Below, in pieces: positions 29,712 through 41,400 of a stretch of DNA of 64,000 nt. Source of the DNA: Allomyces macrogynus ATCC 38327 (Eukaryota; Blastocladiomycota; Blastocladiomycetes; Blastocladiales; Blastocladiaceae); the NCBI GenBank assembly GCA_000151295.1, contig GG745329.1:895847-959846 (forward strand), in the 5' to 3' direction. The notes beneath the pieces were generated by a model. The model searched no databases, was not told where the DNA came from, and saw nothing but the letters and a program-made list of their open reading frames with translations. How positions within the stretch are numbered: the stretch's first letter is position 1; each line of letters begins with the position of its first letter. A program made the position numbers and the translations under genes.

Positions 29712-32700
29712 TCACAGCGACACGACTTCGTGGTCGTCATCGACACGCAAGTGGCGCACGGCCATCATCGACCGCGGACTCGTGCCCATCCGCTCAGCGT
29801 GCCGCGCCAAATCGTCCTCGACACGCTGTGCCAAATCAGCCGCGAGCGCGTGGTCGTCGACGGACAGGGCCGGAACCACCACCGCAGACGACCCCGTCTC
29901 CGACGACGACCGGTCGAACGCGGCGTGCGTATGCGTCCACCCGGACACGCCCGACGCGGCGCGCGACCGCGTCTCGGGCGTACCTGCCGCCGATGAATCG
30001 GGCGTGAAGAACCCGACGGGCGACCACGGGTGGTGCAGCGGGTCGTTATCCGGGTCCGGGTCGACCTGGCTGAACACGGATTGCGGGTTCAAGAACGCGG
30101 GCGGCGTCCAGTCGGGTCGTGTCCCCCCAACGACGGGTTTGCCCATAACGCTGTCGTCGTCGACGAGGTGAGTTGGTGGTGGTCGCGTCCAAACTTGGAT
30201 CGTGCCCTTGCGCTGCGCGACGATGATCGCGGTGGGGGTGAAGGACAGCGAAGTGAGCGGTTGCGTCGAGACAACTTCGCACTATATGCGACGGGATGCT
30301 TGTTAGGCAACGGGTGGACGACGAAACGGGATCCGTGCGATCTGTACGGACCATGATAGGCTCCATGACGGGCACCTCATTGGCAGGCAGCGGCGGGTGA
30401 ATAATGTGCTCGCGCGCGCGCCAATCGTCGTCGTTGCCCGACAAGAAACTCGCGCGTCGGTTGACCGAGCCGGTAAATGATGTCGAGCGCGCACCCGCCG
30501 GTCGGCCCAAGGGTCCCAGACCGTGCACGGGCAACTCCCAGAGCAGCATCTTGCCGTCCTGGCCAACACTGCCAAACCGGTAGGTGCTTGCGTCCGACCT
30601 CCAATAGTCGAACGCGATGCTGGAGACCTACATCGGAGTGTCTTGAATGAGCATCACGCGGCGCGGGATGGAATGTGCGGCGGGGCAAACAAACCCATGA
30701 TGTGTGCCCTCGGCATCGCGCGAGAACGCGTCGCTCTTGGATCGACCAAACCGTAATCAGGTCATCTTGGCCGCCCGTCTGAGTACATAAAAACGAGCGT
30801 CAGTTATCGTCCACCCTGCACGGAAACGACTGGATCAAAAGCGGCACGGACCAAGAGTAGCCTGCTGTCTGGACTCCAGCACAAGCAAAGAAGGCCGCCG
30901 AAAAAGCTCGAGAAAGTGTCTGTCAACCTAAATGCCGGAGAATCAAGTATCAGAAATTGGGCCTTGGACTGGCGTAGATATGAAAGTGGGCAGCACGTAC
31001 CGTTCCTCGGCAAACTTGACGATCTGCAAATGGCCGTCGAGTCCAACCAGGGCAACGTACTTGCCGTTGGGCGAAAAGGACACGTCGACGATGGCCTTGC
31101 CGGCACCGAAATGGAACTTGCCGACTTGCCATACGCTCAGCGGGTTATACTTGTGGGCTTTGACGGGCTTGATCACTTCGAAACTACACGACGGTCGCGT
31201 CAATTTCACTCACAACGACGACGCGTGGCATTTTCGGAGACCATACCCTTCAGCCGAGTGCTTGGTGATCACCTCATCGTCCTGGCCCGCTGCCGTACCA
31301 TTGGCCGCGCCGTGCTTGGCGTCCTTGGACACGTCGAGCTCGCGGTCTTCGCGGTCCTTGTCAAAGATCATGACGGTGCCGTCGGCAAACGTGGAGAGGA
31401 AAAGCGTCTCGGATCCGGGTACCCACGCGACTTGCGTGACGCGTCGTGCATGGAGAGCACCCTAGTGCAAGAACAGGAGGTGAGCAGCTGGTTTGCCGAA
31501 AACAACAGCACCATGTCAAGACACACCTGCTTGTTGATGCGATGGTACCGGTGGTGGACCGCGTCGTACCACATCAAGTCGCCCGTGTGGAAACCGACAA
31601 TCAGGTCCATACGACCGGGTGCACGCGTCGTCGGGTTGATGGCGTGACACGTCGGAATCGCGCGAATGAACTGGATGCGCCAGAGCACGGTCTAGCAGGC
31701 GGACAGGAAGGGGTGAGATCCACTCGACAAGATTAATTGAACTTGGCAAGGAGTGGCACCTTGTACTCTTGCGCCTCCATCCACACGAGCCCCTTGCCGA
31801 GATTGAATATCATGGTCGACAGGACAGACGGTTCTTGCGGCAACCCAGTATCCTGCTTGACCGCCGCCGCGTCGGCAACCGGGTGATCGGCTGCGCCATT
31901 GGCTTCGGTCGACAAATTCGGTGCCGACTTGGACGACCCCTTGGACGAAAAAAAGCCTCGCGCGAGCCGGAGCCGTCCACCACTGCTACCACCACCGCTC
32001 TGCCCATGGCCATGCGACCGGCTCTTGTCCTTGTCCTTGTCGGACCCACCATTCAAGACGGCAATCGCGCGCTCGCGCGCGAGCTGCTTTTCCTTGAGTT
32101 CGCGCATCGCCACGAGCGACGCGCCGCCCATGTTGATCGCGCCCGAACTGGCCACGGACCCGACGCTCATGGCTGCAAGCGACACGGCGCCACCATGCAT
32201 GTGCGTGTGCGAGTCACCCACGACGTGCGTGACTTCCTTGTGCGCGGCGTAGTTGCCCGTGCGCAGCACGTCCGACAAATGGTCGAGCGTCGTGATTTTG
32301 GCCACAAACGTCGAATTCGACTTGGAGACCATCGACTTGGTGCGATGCCGCCGCGCCGTCGACGAGAAGAGCGACCCGAGGCGCGACGTGGACGAAGATG
32401 ACGACGAGGACAGGGGGACGGGTATGGGCGCTGTGGCCGCAACCGGGATCGACGGTTGCGACATGGTGCTTGTCGACTGGAAAATGGCCTCGGGCACGGA
32501 CGCGTGCGCACCGGTCGCGAGCGACCGCGCGGCAAATGGAAACTCGCCCGCGTCGAACCCAGCACTGCTCGGCGTGCCCGGGATCGGCGAGAGCAGCGAG
32601 TCGCCCCCAACTGCTGCGGGGTTTCCGTTGACGCCAGCGACAGGCAGGACCGACGACAAGTGTGCCGTCAGTTCACCGAGCCCCGCCGGCGATTGGCGGC

Positions 32701-33019
32701 GCGTGCGCGAGACGGTTCCAGGGTTCGTGCCGGCACTGCGCGCGCGGGACAAGTGGCCAGACGCGACAGCGTGCATGGCGACCTCGACACGCACGGGAAT
32801 GTCGCGCTCGGAGACGGGCAGCGCGGCCCACGCGGCCTTGTCGAGCACGACCGTGTGGTGCAGCGTGTAGGCGCCCTCGGGCGCCGATACGGTGGGGGGC
32901 GAGTCGGCAGTATCGACAGCCATCGTGCCGTTGAGCGTCGAACCTGCGCTGGTGCTGGGCGCGGGTGGTGGCGGCGGCGGCGCCATGATCGGAAGGGCGG
33001 TGTGGTAGGGCAGGGCCAT
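29712..33019 (-). CDS. creC: WD40 protein of the CreC/WDR20 family (deubiquitinase co-factor)
   Basis: Eight exons in coding order: 31760-33019, 31527-31691, 31461-31214, 31183-31001, 30927-30852, 30778-30695, 30627-30352 and 30281-29712. All phases agree, giving about 953 aa. CreC/WDR20 proteins form a complex with a USP12/46-type deubiquitinase; in Aspergillus CreB-CreC acts in carbon catabolite repression. Family blocks: PTCHAINPT and LIVGFHTGDLMWYD, VTQVAWVPGSETLFLSTFAD, IVDVSFSPNGKYVALVGLDG, FFGGLLCLCWSPDSR, TGGQDDLITVWSIQERRVLA, then TYRFGSVGQDGKMLLWE. The last beta-propeller blade includes PLTSLSFTPTAIIVAQRKG. A 400-residue disordered Ser/Pro-rich N-terminal region precedes the WD repeats. 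The donor of the first intron is ambiguous: the alternative would retain VPLLAKFN. One intron (31184-31213) is only 30 nt. Confidence 0.88.
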
Positions 33020-33503
33020 GCCTTGCTCGCTCACGACTTGCAGGGCTGATCGGGTTGGAGCATAGGATGGCGCAGCTCGGCGGCCGGCACACGGCAGGCG
33101 GGCGGGACGGCGCTTTGGCGGCGGTAGTAGAGCGGTTTGCAGCAAGTACGGCGCGATTGGGTCGGTCGGTGCGCGCGCGGGGGAGAAACGAGCGGGTGGT
33201 AGGCGTCGTTGGGGGTTGGCCAGCGTTGGTCGCGATGGACGTGGATGGACGCGTGTGCCGTTGGCGCTTGCGACCAACTTGTCCACCGTGATCATCGGAC
33301 ACGACGCTGGACGCGAAGATGGCGAAGCCGCGAAAACAATTTGTTTCGATTTGGAACAGAAATGACAAGACACGACTGTGCAAGCTGCAGTTGCACCCAC
33401 GCCAAAAGAATAATCATAACGCTACGAAGCAACGGCAAGAACGACACAAAACGGCCTCGGACAGCCCCCCGGTTACGCCAGAACAGCAACCGGCATCTGC
33501 TGC

Positions 33504-34679
33504 TTACGACGACTTCTTGGCCACTGGCACGGCAGCGCCCTTGCCCGCGCGCGCTTTGTTCTTGTAGGACTGGCGGTAGAAGTTGCCAAACAGCGCGAGC
33601 ATCGTGACCATGTAGACCCACAGCAGCACGCTCAGCTCGAGCGGGTAAGCGTTAGGCGCCTTGGCCTTCTCCGGACGCAGCACGTAGCCGTCGATCAGGT
33701 TGTACGTGGCCTGCACCATCATGAGCATAAACTGCGTCATCTGCGCCGACGTGATGTACTTCTTGATGAAGGTCACCTGCTTGAAACCGAGCGCCGACTG
33801 GGAGGACGGTGTCGAACGAGCGGTCAGGACGCGAACACGAGCAAGAGTTACGGCCCGCGACGCGAACCACGGCGTGGCCACGGGCGAAAGAGATCCGCGA
33901 GCATTCGTAGACGTACCAGGAAGTAGTAGCCGTACATGATCACATGGATGCCCGAGTTGAGGAACGCCGAAAAGTAGGACTCGCCCGTCGGCGCCCACAG
34001 CGTCACAAGCCACCAGATCATGAAGATGGACGCGTGGTGGTAGACGTGCAGGAACGAAATCTGGTGGAAGTTCTCTGAGAGATATCAAGTCGCGTTGGGT
34101 ACACCAAGATTGGGTCAGTTTTGTCCGCTCGTCCAACCCCTCCGCTCCAAAACGACCGAGCACATGAAAACGCGTACTCTTGAGCACCATGATGATTGTG
34201 TCGTTGAACTCGAGGATCTTAGACAGGTAGAAAACGGCGACAATCTTGGCCATGCCCGTCCCACCCTGCTCGGGCGTCACCAGCGGGTTGCCAAACAGCG
34301 AGTAGCGGCCCAAGAAGGCCTGACGCAGCACCTCCACGGCCATGAACAGCGAAAGACTCGTCAAGACGACATTGTTAAGCAGCGCGTAGGTCTTAACCTG
34401 CAGCTTGAATGGCACTTGGCTCATGATCAAGCGCCCACCGCCAATCAGGGCCAGGTACGCCGTGACCAGGAACAGAACGTGCGCCGGGTTCATGAGCGGA
34501 AGCTGGTCTGCGTAGGGCGACCGAATGCTGGCCAGAAACGTCTTTGTCGCCGTCGTCGCCTCGGGGAACTTGTCGGCAAGGAACGCGACCGCGTGCGCCT
34601 CGTACGGTGCCGTGATCGGGGCGATGCGCCCTTCGAGCGCGGCAAACGCGCTGATGATCAGGTCGGTCGTCGCCTCCAT
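33504..34679 (-). CDS. ELO-family fatty acid elongase (3-ketoacyl-CoA synthase)
   Basis: Three exons in coding order, 34178-34679, 33917-34074 and 33504-33797 (phase consistent), give 317 aa. I chose the ATG at 34679; the frame extends a few codons upstream without another ATG. ELO proteins are ER multi-pass condensing enzymes that add two carbons from malonyl-CoA to long-chain acyl-CoAs. The diagnostic histidine box HVYHH lies in QISFLHVYHHASIFM, with the upstream block KILEFNDTIIMVLKK and downstream block NSGIHVIMYGYYFL. The C-terminus ends in a lysine-rich tail (VAKKSS), consistent with ER retrieval. Several hydrophobic helices flank the box. Which chain length it acts on cannot be told. 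Confidence 0.94.
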   Translation of the reverse strand: MEATTDLIISAFAALEGRIAPITAPYEAHAVAFLADKFPEATTATKTFLASIRSPYADQLPLMNPAHVLFLVTAYLALIGGGRLIMSQVPFKLQVKTYALLNNVVLTSLSLFMAVEVLRQAFLGRYSLFGNPLVTPEQGGTGMAKIVAVFYLSKILEFNDTIIMVLKSTRFHVLGRFGAEGLDERTKLTQSWCTQRDLISLRELPPDFVPARLPPRVHLHDLVACDAVGADGRVLLFGVPQLGHPCDHVRLLLPGTSTNARGSLSPVATPWFASRAVTLARVRVLTARSTPSSQSALGFKQVTFIKKYITSAQMTQFMLMMVQATYNLIDGYVLRPEKAKAPNAYPLELSVLLWVYMVTMLALFGNFYRQSYKNKARAGKGAAVPVAKKSS

Positions 34680-36285
34680 GGTGAGCAACAGTGCAAAACT
34701 TGCCGGGCGGGTCTACTTGACAGGTCGACTCGAGCGTGCGCGTCGGATCTACAGCAGCCGCGAGTACTATGCGCGTCAGGATCACGAAGTTGGAGCGTGC
34801 TGAGGGCGGGCCGGCGTCGCGCTGGAGTCTGGACCATACCACGACGGTGACGTTCGTGGGCAAAGCAAATCTGCGGGGAGCGAGAAGCAAACGGGCGTCG
34901 GCGACCCGAATCCTACTCGAGAGCGCGTGGGCAACAGTTTGCTGCTGGGTGATCCGTTCATTCCGACTGGCCCTTTGCCCTGGCGACCCTTGGCGACGGC
35001 TCAAAAGGGGCGAACATTTCGAGACCGGTGCGACCCGCTGGAAAAGCCACAGCGCACAGAGCGAGAATCGTGGCCGGCGAGCGGGAACGCTGAGGTGTGA
35101 TCGCAGCAGCTGTTGCGGTTGGGGACGGCGACTCTGCCCCACCAGCAGGAATGGACGAGGGGAGTGCCGGGAGAAAGGGGAGACACTGCGGTGGCGCGTT
35201 GCACGTGCTGCCACGTCAGCATTGCCATGCGGACTCGAGCGATCATTTCTTGATCAAACGCGATCAAACTTCAAACTGATCAAACGCCCTTCTGCTCTCG
35301 CCCAGACGCCCACCCCTCAACCAAGCGCCGGCGCACTCTTCTCCCGTCGCCACCACACGCCGCTGTGAACGCTGCACCACCATGGGCAACCATGCTGAGG
35401 CCTGCTGCGCCATGGGTCCCCACACACGTTCCCTGGCAAGATATCACTGCAAGCATGACGGCGCAATATTCTTTTGTCGGTGTTGCGTACGAGAACTCGG
35501 GGAGCGACGCGTGCAACACCGATCAGTTCCTCGTCGGTTTTGGTGCCATTTGAGGACGAGCACATGGCGCAACCGCTTGAGACCACGAGAGGATGCATGC
35601 ATAAAGTCGGTGAGAAGCAATCCATTGCGATCAAATCGTGCCATTTGGAACCGATGCCGGGCCGAGAGGTGTTGAGGAAAGCGACAGGGCTAGGTCAGCG
35701 CAAACCAGTGCTGGTGTATTTCGACAGGCAGAAAATGGGTCCTGGACCCCTTTGAAGAGGGAGAACAACGAATCAAAGCAACGCTTCCCACGCACGGAAT
35801 AGTTCGGCGCTCCGTTCCGTTTTGCCTTTCGCCCGACACGCCGGATGCACGCCGATACACACGGTGCGCGCGCGTGTGTCGCCCGCCACTGCACGACGGT
35901 CGACTCAATCTGTACACGCGTCGTTGGACAAGCGGAGCACGCCAACGGCATCCAGATTGTCGTGTTCGGCGGGCCCATGCCAGTGGCGATGGCGCTGATG
36001 AATAGCTCGGACGGGCATAACGTGGGTCCCGTCCGTTTCGCGCGTCATCGTGGCCGACTACGGGCACCTTCGCCGTCCGGCGCCGCCGTGAACCAGGATA
36101 TGGTCGTTGCGTAGTTGATCGTCGCGCTCAACATCCAACGGCGCGCTCCGAGTCTCGTCTGATGTTATAAAGCCCCAGGTCTCCCCCTCGATGGCTTGGC
36201 TTGATCTCGCCCCTCTCATCTGGTCGAACTTGTACTCGCTGGACTGACCTTTCTCCTTTGGCGCTCGTATTGTTCAAGAACTACG
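34680..36285. other. 1.6-kb intergenic region between ELO and ThrE-like genes
   Basis: This contains the ELO promoter (minus) and the ThrE-like promoter (plus). Many frames are open by base composition, but none has a recognisable motif or good start. A TATA-like element lies near the right end. Confidence 0.5.
36166..36172 (+). promoter_or_regulatory. TATA-like box upstream of ThrE-like gene
   Basis: The sequence TATAAAG stands alone in a GC-rich flank 114 nt before the candidate start ATG at 36286. This spacing suits a eukaryotic core promoter. Confidence 0.4.
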
Positions 36286-37914
36286 CATGGCGCCACACCA
36301 GTCCAGCCACGATCCATCCTCCTCAACTCCCGAGCAACCGGCCCTACCAGCACTAGGCCGGAAGGAGCAAGTTCGACCAAAACCGATGATATCGTGCCAG
36401 CCCTAATCCGGCCACCTTCGAGAGCAGCACGACGACGCCGCGTACCAATCGGCGCCCCGTTCACTCCGGTGGGTTCGTTCACGTTGACGGGTCGGTTACG
36501 CCGCGGCCCGAATTTGTCGACCCTGCGCATGAGCACAGTCCATCGCGACCAGTGTCGCGCGGTGGGACGCCACTCCCGTCACCCGAGCTGTACCCGGTGT
36601 CCATGGGCGCTCCTGTCCCAGGCGAGGCATTTCTGCCTTTGCCTGTGGCGGTCGAGGAGTATGCGCGCGTGTCCGCGCGCGTCGACCAAGAGCGCGCCCA
36701 ATATGCACGGATTGGCCGGTTCGGTGCCCGTCACGACGCGTAAACGCGTTGCTCGGCCCGTCCACGCCGATCATAATGGCGTGATCGTGGGCTACTTTGA
36801 CGTTCGGCGGCATTTCTTGGTCACGCTCGCCGAGAGCCTGATTCGTTTCGGATCGCCCAACTATCGGCTCGAATACGCTTTTCACAGTTTGCCGATGTCG
36901 CGCGAAGCTTCTCCACCCAGAAATATTGACGTCTTTGGCCTTCAGGTATTTGCTCAAGATGGCGTCGGAAACGCTCCACGTTACGACATCGACGTTTGCT
37001 CTGCCGAACATGCTCCTCATTGGCTACGAGTCGCCCATCGACTGCCAAACGGAAACGGTCTTTTTGACGGTACCAGCCGGTGGGTTAACTGGTCCTGTTC
37101 AGGGCCGATGCAATTGCGCGCAATTGACCTTCGATGCTGTTCCCAGCCAGGCTACGAGCTAAGGAAGCTCTACCAGACCAACCTGCTCTGCAAGGACTTC
37201 GCCGCCAAAAAGATCACGATCGAGACCGCCATCGAGACGCTCGAAGAGCTCATTGACGCGCCGTCGACATGGTCGGCGTTTGCGTATTGCATCGCGACGG
37301 CTGGGTGCAGCATGTTTGTCGCGCCGCTGGCGTTCAACGGGTCTATGGTTGATGCGAATGTCGCGGGCCTGCTCGGCGTCCTGGTCGGCGTGCTTGACCT
37401 CCTCTCGTCGCGGTTCCCAACGTTTTCCAACATTTACGACGTTACCGTCTCGCTGCTCGTCTCGTTTCTCGCCGCCGGGTTCAAGCTGCTCATTGAATAC
37501 CCGCTCTCGTCGGCCAACAAGTCGGTCGCGTCGCTGACGCCCGCATCAAGCAGCTCGTCAGGACTATGCCACATGGGCGTGACGCTGTCGACGCTGTTCA
37601 TTATCCTGCTCAGTCTGTCGATTTCCATGCCGCTCCTCGAACTCAACTCCAAGCACGTCATTTTCGGAACCGTACGGCTCGCCAACGGGCTGGTCAAGAC
37701 ACTCACGCAAGCGTTTGGGATCATGCTCGGGTCGCGGATTGCCGTGGCCGCTGCCGAGCATTGGTGGTCCGAGTCGTCGGCGACCGTGTTCCAGGACGGT
37801 TTTTTCATCGCCGGCGTTCCTGCAGCGGATGATGCAGGGCGTGGGCGATGCGCGTCCGACGCCGACGGTACACGCCGAGATGCGCTTTGCGAACGAGCGC
37901 GGATCGTGTGCTGA
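36286..37914 (+). CDS. ThrE/Prm10-like membrane transporter (DUF1212 family), apparently truncated at the C-terminus
   Basis: Core exons: one ending 36896, then 36946-37079, then from 37151. The 5' part is unresolved: a Pro-rich text (PSPELYPVSMGAPVPGEAF) and the core lie in different frames before 36780, and the start at 36286 is a guess. The core matches the ThrE (threonine/serine exporter) fold: RRHFLVTLAESLIRFGSPNY, YLLKMASETLHVTTSTFALP, then ITIETAIETLEELIDAP, followed by hydrophobic helices (AFAYCIATAGCSMFVAPLAF, NVAGLLGVLVGVLDLL, VTVSLLVSFLAAG) and VIFGTVRLANGLVKTLTQAF. Bacterial ThrE exports threonine and serine; the fungal substrate is unknown. After LGSRIAVAAAEHWWS the text stops resembling the family, and the helices of the second domain (ThrE_2) are missing. 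The gene runs directly into DUF4604-like sequence. Confidence 0.65.
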   Translation, partial: HGATPVQPRSILLNSRATGPTSTRPEGASSTKTDDIVPALIRPPSRAARRRRVPIGAPFTPVGSFTLTGRLRRGPNLSTLRMSTVHRDQCRAVGRHSRHPSCTRCPWALLSQARHFCLCLWRSRSMRACPRASTKSAPNMHGLAGSVPVTTRKRVARPVHADHNGVIVGYFDVRRHFLVTLAESLIRFGSPNYRLEYAFHSLPMSREASPPRNIDVFGLQVFAQDGVGNAPRYDIDVCSAEHAPHWLRVAHRLPNGNGLFDGTSRWVNWSCSGPMQLRAIDLRCCSQPGYELRKLYQTNLLCKDFAAKKITIETAIETLEELIDAPSTWSAFAYCIATAGCSMFVAPLAFNGSMVDANVAGLLGVLVGVLDLLSSRFPTFSNIYDVTVSLLVSFLAAGFKLLIEYPLSSANKSVASLTPASSSSSGLCHMGVTLSTLFIILLSLSISMPLLELNSKHVIFGTVRLANGLVKTLTQAFGIMLGSRIAVAAAEHWWSESSATVFQDGFFIAGVPAADDAGRGRCASDADGTRRDALCERARIVC

Positions 37915-38332
37915 CGGTTCATGTTTGTTCTGAGCCGCGACGTGCGATTGCCGGTGAGTCGGAACTCGACGACGACGGCCCGACCATCGCATGGGGCGAC
38001 GATGACGCCGACGTGGTCCCGCCGCACCTGTCCGAGGCCGAGCTGGCTGAGCTCAAGGTTCTCCACCCAGGCGCCAAGCTCGCCGAGGAGCTGACGGTGG
38101 CGAACCCTCCGAACCGGAGCCACCCGTTGTCGACGAAAAGTCGGGCAAGCTCTTGTTCCGCCGCCCCGCTCGATCATCGGACGCGCCGTCGACGTGCTCC
38201 GCACCAGCCAAAAAGAGCACTGTCCAGATTGGCAAGGCTAGTTCCACCAAGACTTCGAGCAAAGCACGGCCTGCAAAGGGTGGATCAGGTGGGAAGCCCA
38301 AGTCGGGTCATTTGTTATCGTTTGACGACTAG
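37790..38332 (+). pseudogene. DUF4604 (KIAA1143-like) gene remnant with frame break and missing 5' end
   Basis: Three blocks match the small nuclear protein KIAA1143 in order. SSPAFLQRMMQGVGDARPTP lies in one frame and corresponds to PAFLARFKERVGYREGP. ESELDDDGPTIAWGDDDADV with LSEAELAELKVLHPG lies in another. Then EPSEPEPPVVDEKSGKLLFR and the characteristic ending SGHLLSFDD (human NSSLLSFDN) return to the first frame, with TAG at 38330-38332. The second frame change (about 38095) has no normal intron to explain it: the only phase-fitting one would be 23 nt. The usual N-terminal start (SYVxP) is absent, and transporter sequence lies immediately upstream. This is either a broken copy or a sequence error. 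Function of the family is unknown. Confidence 0.6.
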
Positions 38333-38414
38333 AACGTGATAAATACAAACAGTGACACGACCAAGAAAGGCGATGGACGCACGACAGGGATATATTTACA
38401 TGCGCAACTGCTGG

Positions 38415-41400
38415 CTACTCGACACCCACGGGCGGTGCCCGCGGGTGCAAAAATACTTCGTCAACAATCACGTCGAGCATCGAATACAGCAGGTGCCGGT
38501 TCATAAGCTGGTTTTGCAAGAGAGACAGCAGCCGCGCACCACCCTTGCGCGCGTTTTGCCGACCGACAAAGCTCCCAAGGATCTCTGGTTGGCGAAAAGC
38601 ATGGTCAGCACAATCCGCCAAATCAGAAACGAAGGCCAATACGTACCAGGGACAAGCGTGGTCACTTTCTGCCGCGCGCTCTGCTTGGTTTGAGCGCGCT
38701 CCGCATCGGTGGGCTCGACCCGCGACGTGTTCCACTTGCCGTCGGGCCACAACGCGTCGCTCAGCGCCGTGATGTACCAGTGGATCATGCTCGGGGACGA
38801 CAGCGAATCGAGCGACTCGACGAGTTTCCTATCGCTCAACGTCAGATCAGGCATCGTCGATGTGGGAGTCGAAAACAGAAGCGCACCGGTCAATCGTCTC
38901 GCCCAAAATCTGCTGCAAAATGATCAGCACCGCTTGCCGCCGCAACCAGTTATCTTTGAGGTCAAACACCTCAATGAACAACTCGGCAAACACGTCCGAC
39001 GCCTTTTCCTCGCGCGCGTACGGCCCGCCGCGCGCGCTCCCACCTGTACTCCCCCCACCACTACCGAGCGACTCAGAACTATTCAGCAAGTCGCCACCCG
39101 CCGCGAGCCGCTCGCTGCCGCTGCCGCTACCGACGCGCGTCGTCGAATCGAGCAAGTTAGAAAACGACAGGAACCCGCCGCCCACATTCGCCAGCCCAGC
39201 CTTCCCACCCGGCCCGGTGCGACCCGCGTTCTCGGCATTCGGGCCCACAATTACGTCGAGCCCGTTGATGATCTTCTGCTGCAGCTGCCGCATGAGTGAG
39301 ACGCCCGAGCGCGGCACGCCCGCAGCGATCCGTGCCTGCCGCGCCTGCAAGTCGGCGACGTCGAGCTTCTCTTGGCAAATGAACCGGCGAAACTCCTCCG
39401 AATCGCAGATCTCTTGGTGCGCGCAGAGCGCTTGGAGGTACTTGCCGAGCTTATCTTGCCGGCTCTCGGCGAGCGACTTCATGAGCACGTTGCCAAGAAT
39501 CACGTTGGGCGCCTTTTTCGGCAAGTCGTACTGTTGCACAATGGAGAACTTGGCCTTGAGCAGCTGGTGCAACGCCAGAAACTCAGAGTAGCGCCGCGTC
39601 ACGATCCACCCGGGCGAGTTGGAGTCGAGGTTCTTGACTTCGATCACGTAGAGCGAGAATTCCTTGGTGCCGTCGGTGCCGACCGTATTGGAAATAACGT
39701 TGACGCTGCAGCGGCCCTACATGGTCGCGCGCGTCGAGGTCAAGCACTTGTTCACGTCTTGGGTAAATGACGCTGGAAGAGAAGACGGACGTACAGAAAC
39801 AATCAGCGTCGGCTCCTTACGATCCTCTTGAATCTCCTGCCACAATAACTCGCGCATCTCGTCGCGAATCGTCAATTTCGACTTTTCGAGAATGCGAATC
39901 AGCTCGTGGTCCTTATGCGACGCCTGCGCCTTGGCGAGCAGCGAGTCCAAGACGGCTTCCTGTTGCACAAGCACATCAATTCGCCGTCGCAAGTGCGCCT
40001 TGGCCGACGCGGCCGCGCCGCCCGCGACCCGTCCACCACCCAAGAGCGCATTCGCCGACCAACTTGATGAGACGATCGACGACGGCCGCGTTGTGGACCC
40101 GGCCGAAGACGTGCTATTCGCACGCGAGTGCATCGACCCATGATCACTCCCCGCGGTCGCGTGCGCGGCGGGCACCGTCGTCGTCGCATCGTCGTCGAGG
40201 TCGCCCGTCAAGATCGTGCGCAGTTCCTCCTCGACAGCCTCGACGGCCTCGTCCGACGGCAGTAACGCCTCTTCGCTGAGCAGGTTCAGGTCGACGAGGT
40301 AGTCAGACGCATCGGCGGCCGCTCGCGCTGCGAGCAGGGCGTCGCGGTCGCTCACGAATCCCGGGTCGTTAATGAGCGACAGGTAAAGGTCGCTGCGCAC
40401 AAACTGCACGAAATCGGTCGACTCCATTTGCTGGTAGACGTAGGTCTGCGCGTCAAGCACCGGCTGGTACTGCTGGACGAGGTGTCGCGGGTCCGGCGGG
40501 TCAGCGGGTTGCGCGAGCGGTGCGGGACTGGTCGCGCCGCTGCCACCGTCACGGCCGCGGGTTGGGGTGCGAGTTGGCGTGCGAGTCGGCGTGCGTGGGC
40601 GGTCCGTCTTGTCCGTGTCGCTCGCGAGCAGCGGCTCGTCGTTGGTCACAGCCGGGGTCACACCGAGCCCCATCAGGTGCGTGAGCTGCAGCGACAGGTT
40701 GAGCGGCAACTTGACAAATTTCGGGCTGGTTGGCGCGAAAAAGAGCTGGAAAATCTGCTCAAAGTCTTGCCTGAGCGACTCGGGTGCCTGGAACGTACCG
40801 AGATGCTGGCGGAAACTCTCGGCCATGAGCCAGCACTGCAGCAGGTTCGTGCGCTGGCTCTGATCGACAAACTCCATGAAATACGACAGGCCCGTGGACG
40901 ACGCGAGCAGCTGCGTGAGCGAAATGTGGTGGCTCGAGACGCCGACCGTCACGTTGCGCGGCACGTACGGTGGCCCACCGAGATCCTCGATGCGTTTTTC
41001 CACGTGCATCTTGGCGGCGAGCAGCTGGTTGATGAAGGTCATGACGTCCTCGACGAGCATGCCGTGCACAGTCTCGCCCGGCACACGGTCCAGAATGTCG
41101 AGTCGCCGACGGCGAATTTCCATGACGATCTGGTTGCGCAGCTTCTTGGCCTCGATCAGGCTCTTGCATGCCTTGATGTTGCGCAGAAACTCGTCGTTGG
41201 ACTGCATCGGCAGCGCGGCTTGGCTCGTGTCGACGGTTTGCTCGTCCAGGATCTTGCGGAACCGGTATATGATGGAGAGCTCGCGCATGGCAGCGCCGGC
41301 CTAGGTGTGAGTTGATTAAGGAGAGCAATTTTCCTGGTCAGTTGGGTGAAACCAAGCGGTCAACTCGTGGAGGTGTCGTGGAACACGGCAGGAACAAGGC

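Noticed and set aside
29545..30171. 208-codon plus-strand frame
   Set aside because: Antisense to the last exon of the WDR20/CreC gene, which has clear family landmarks.
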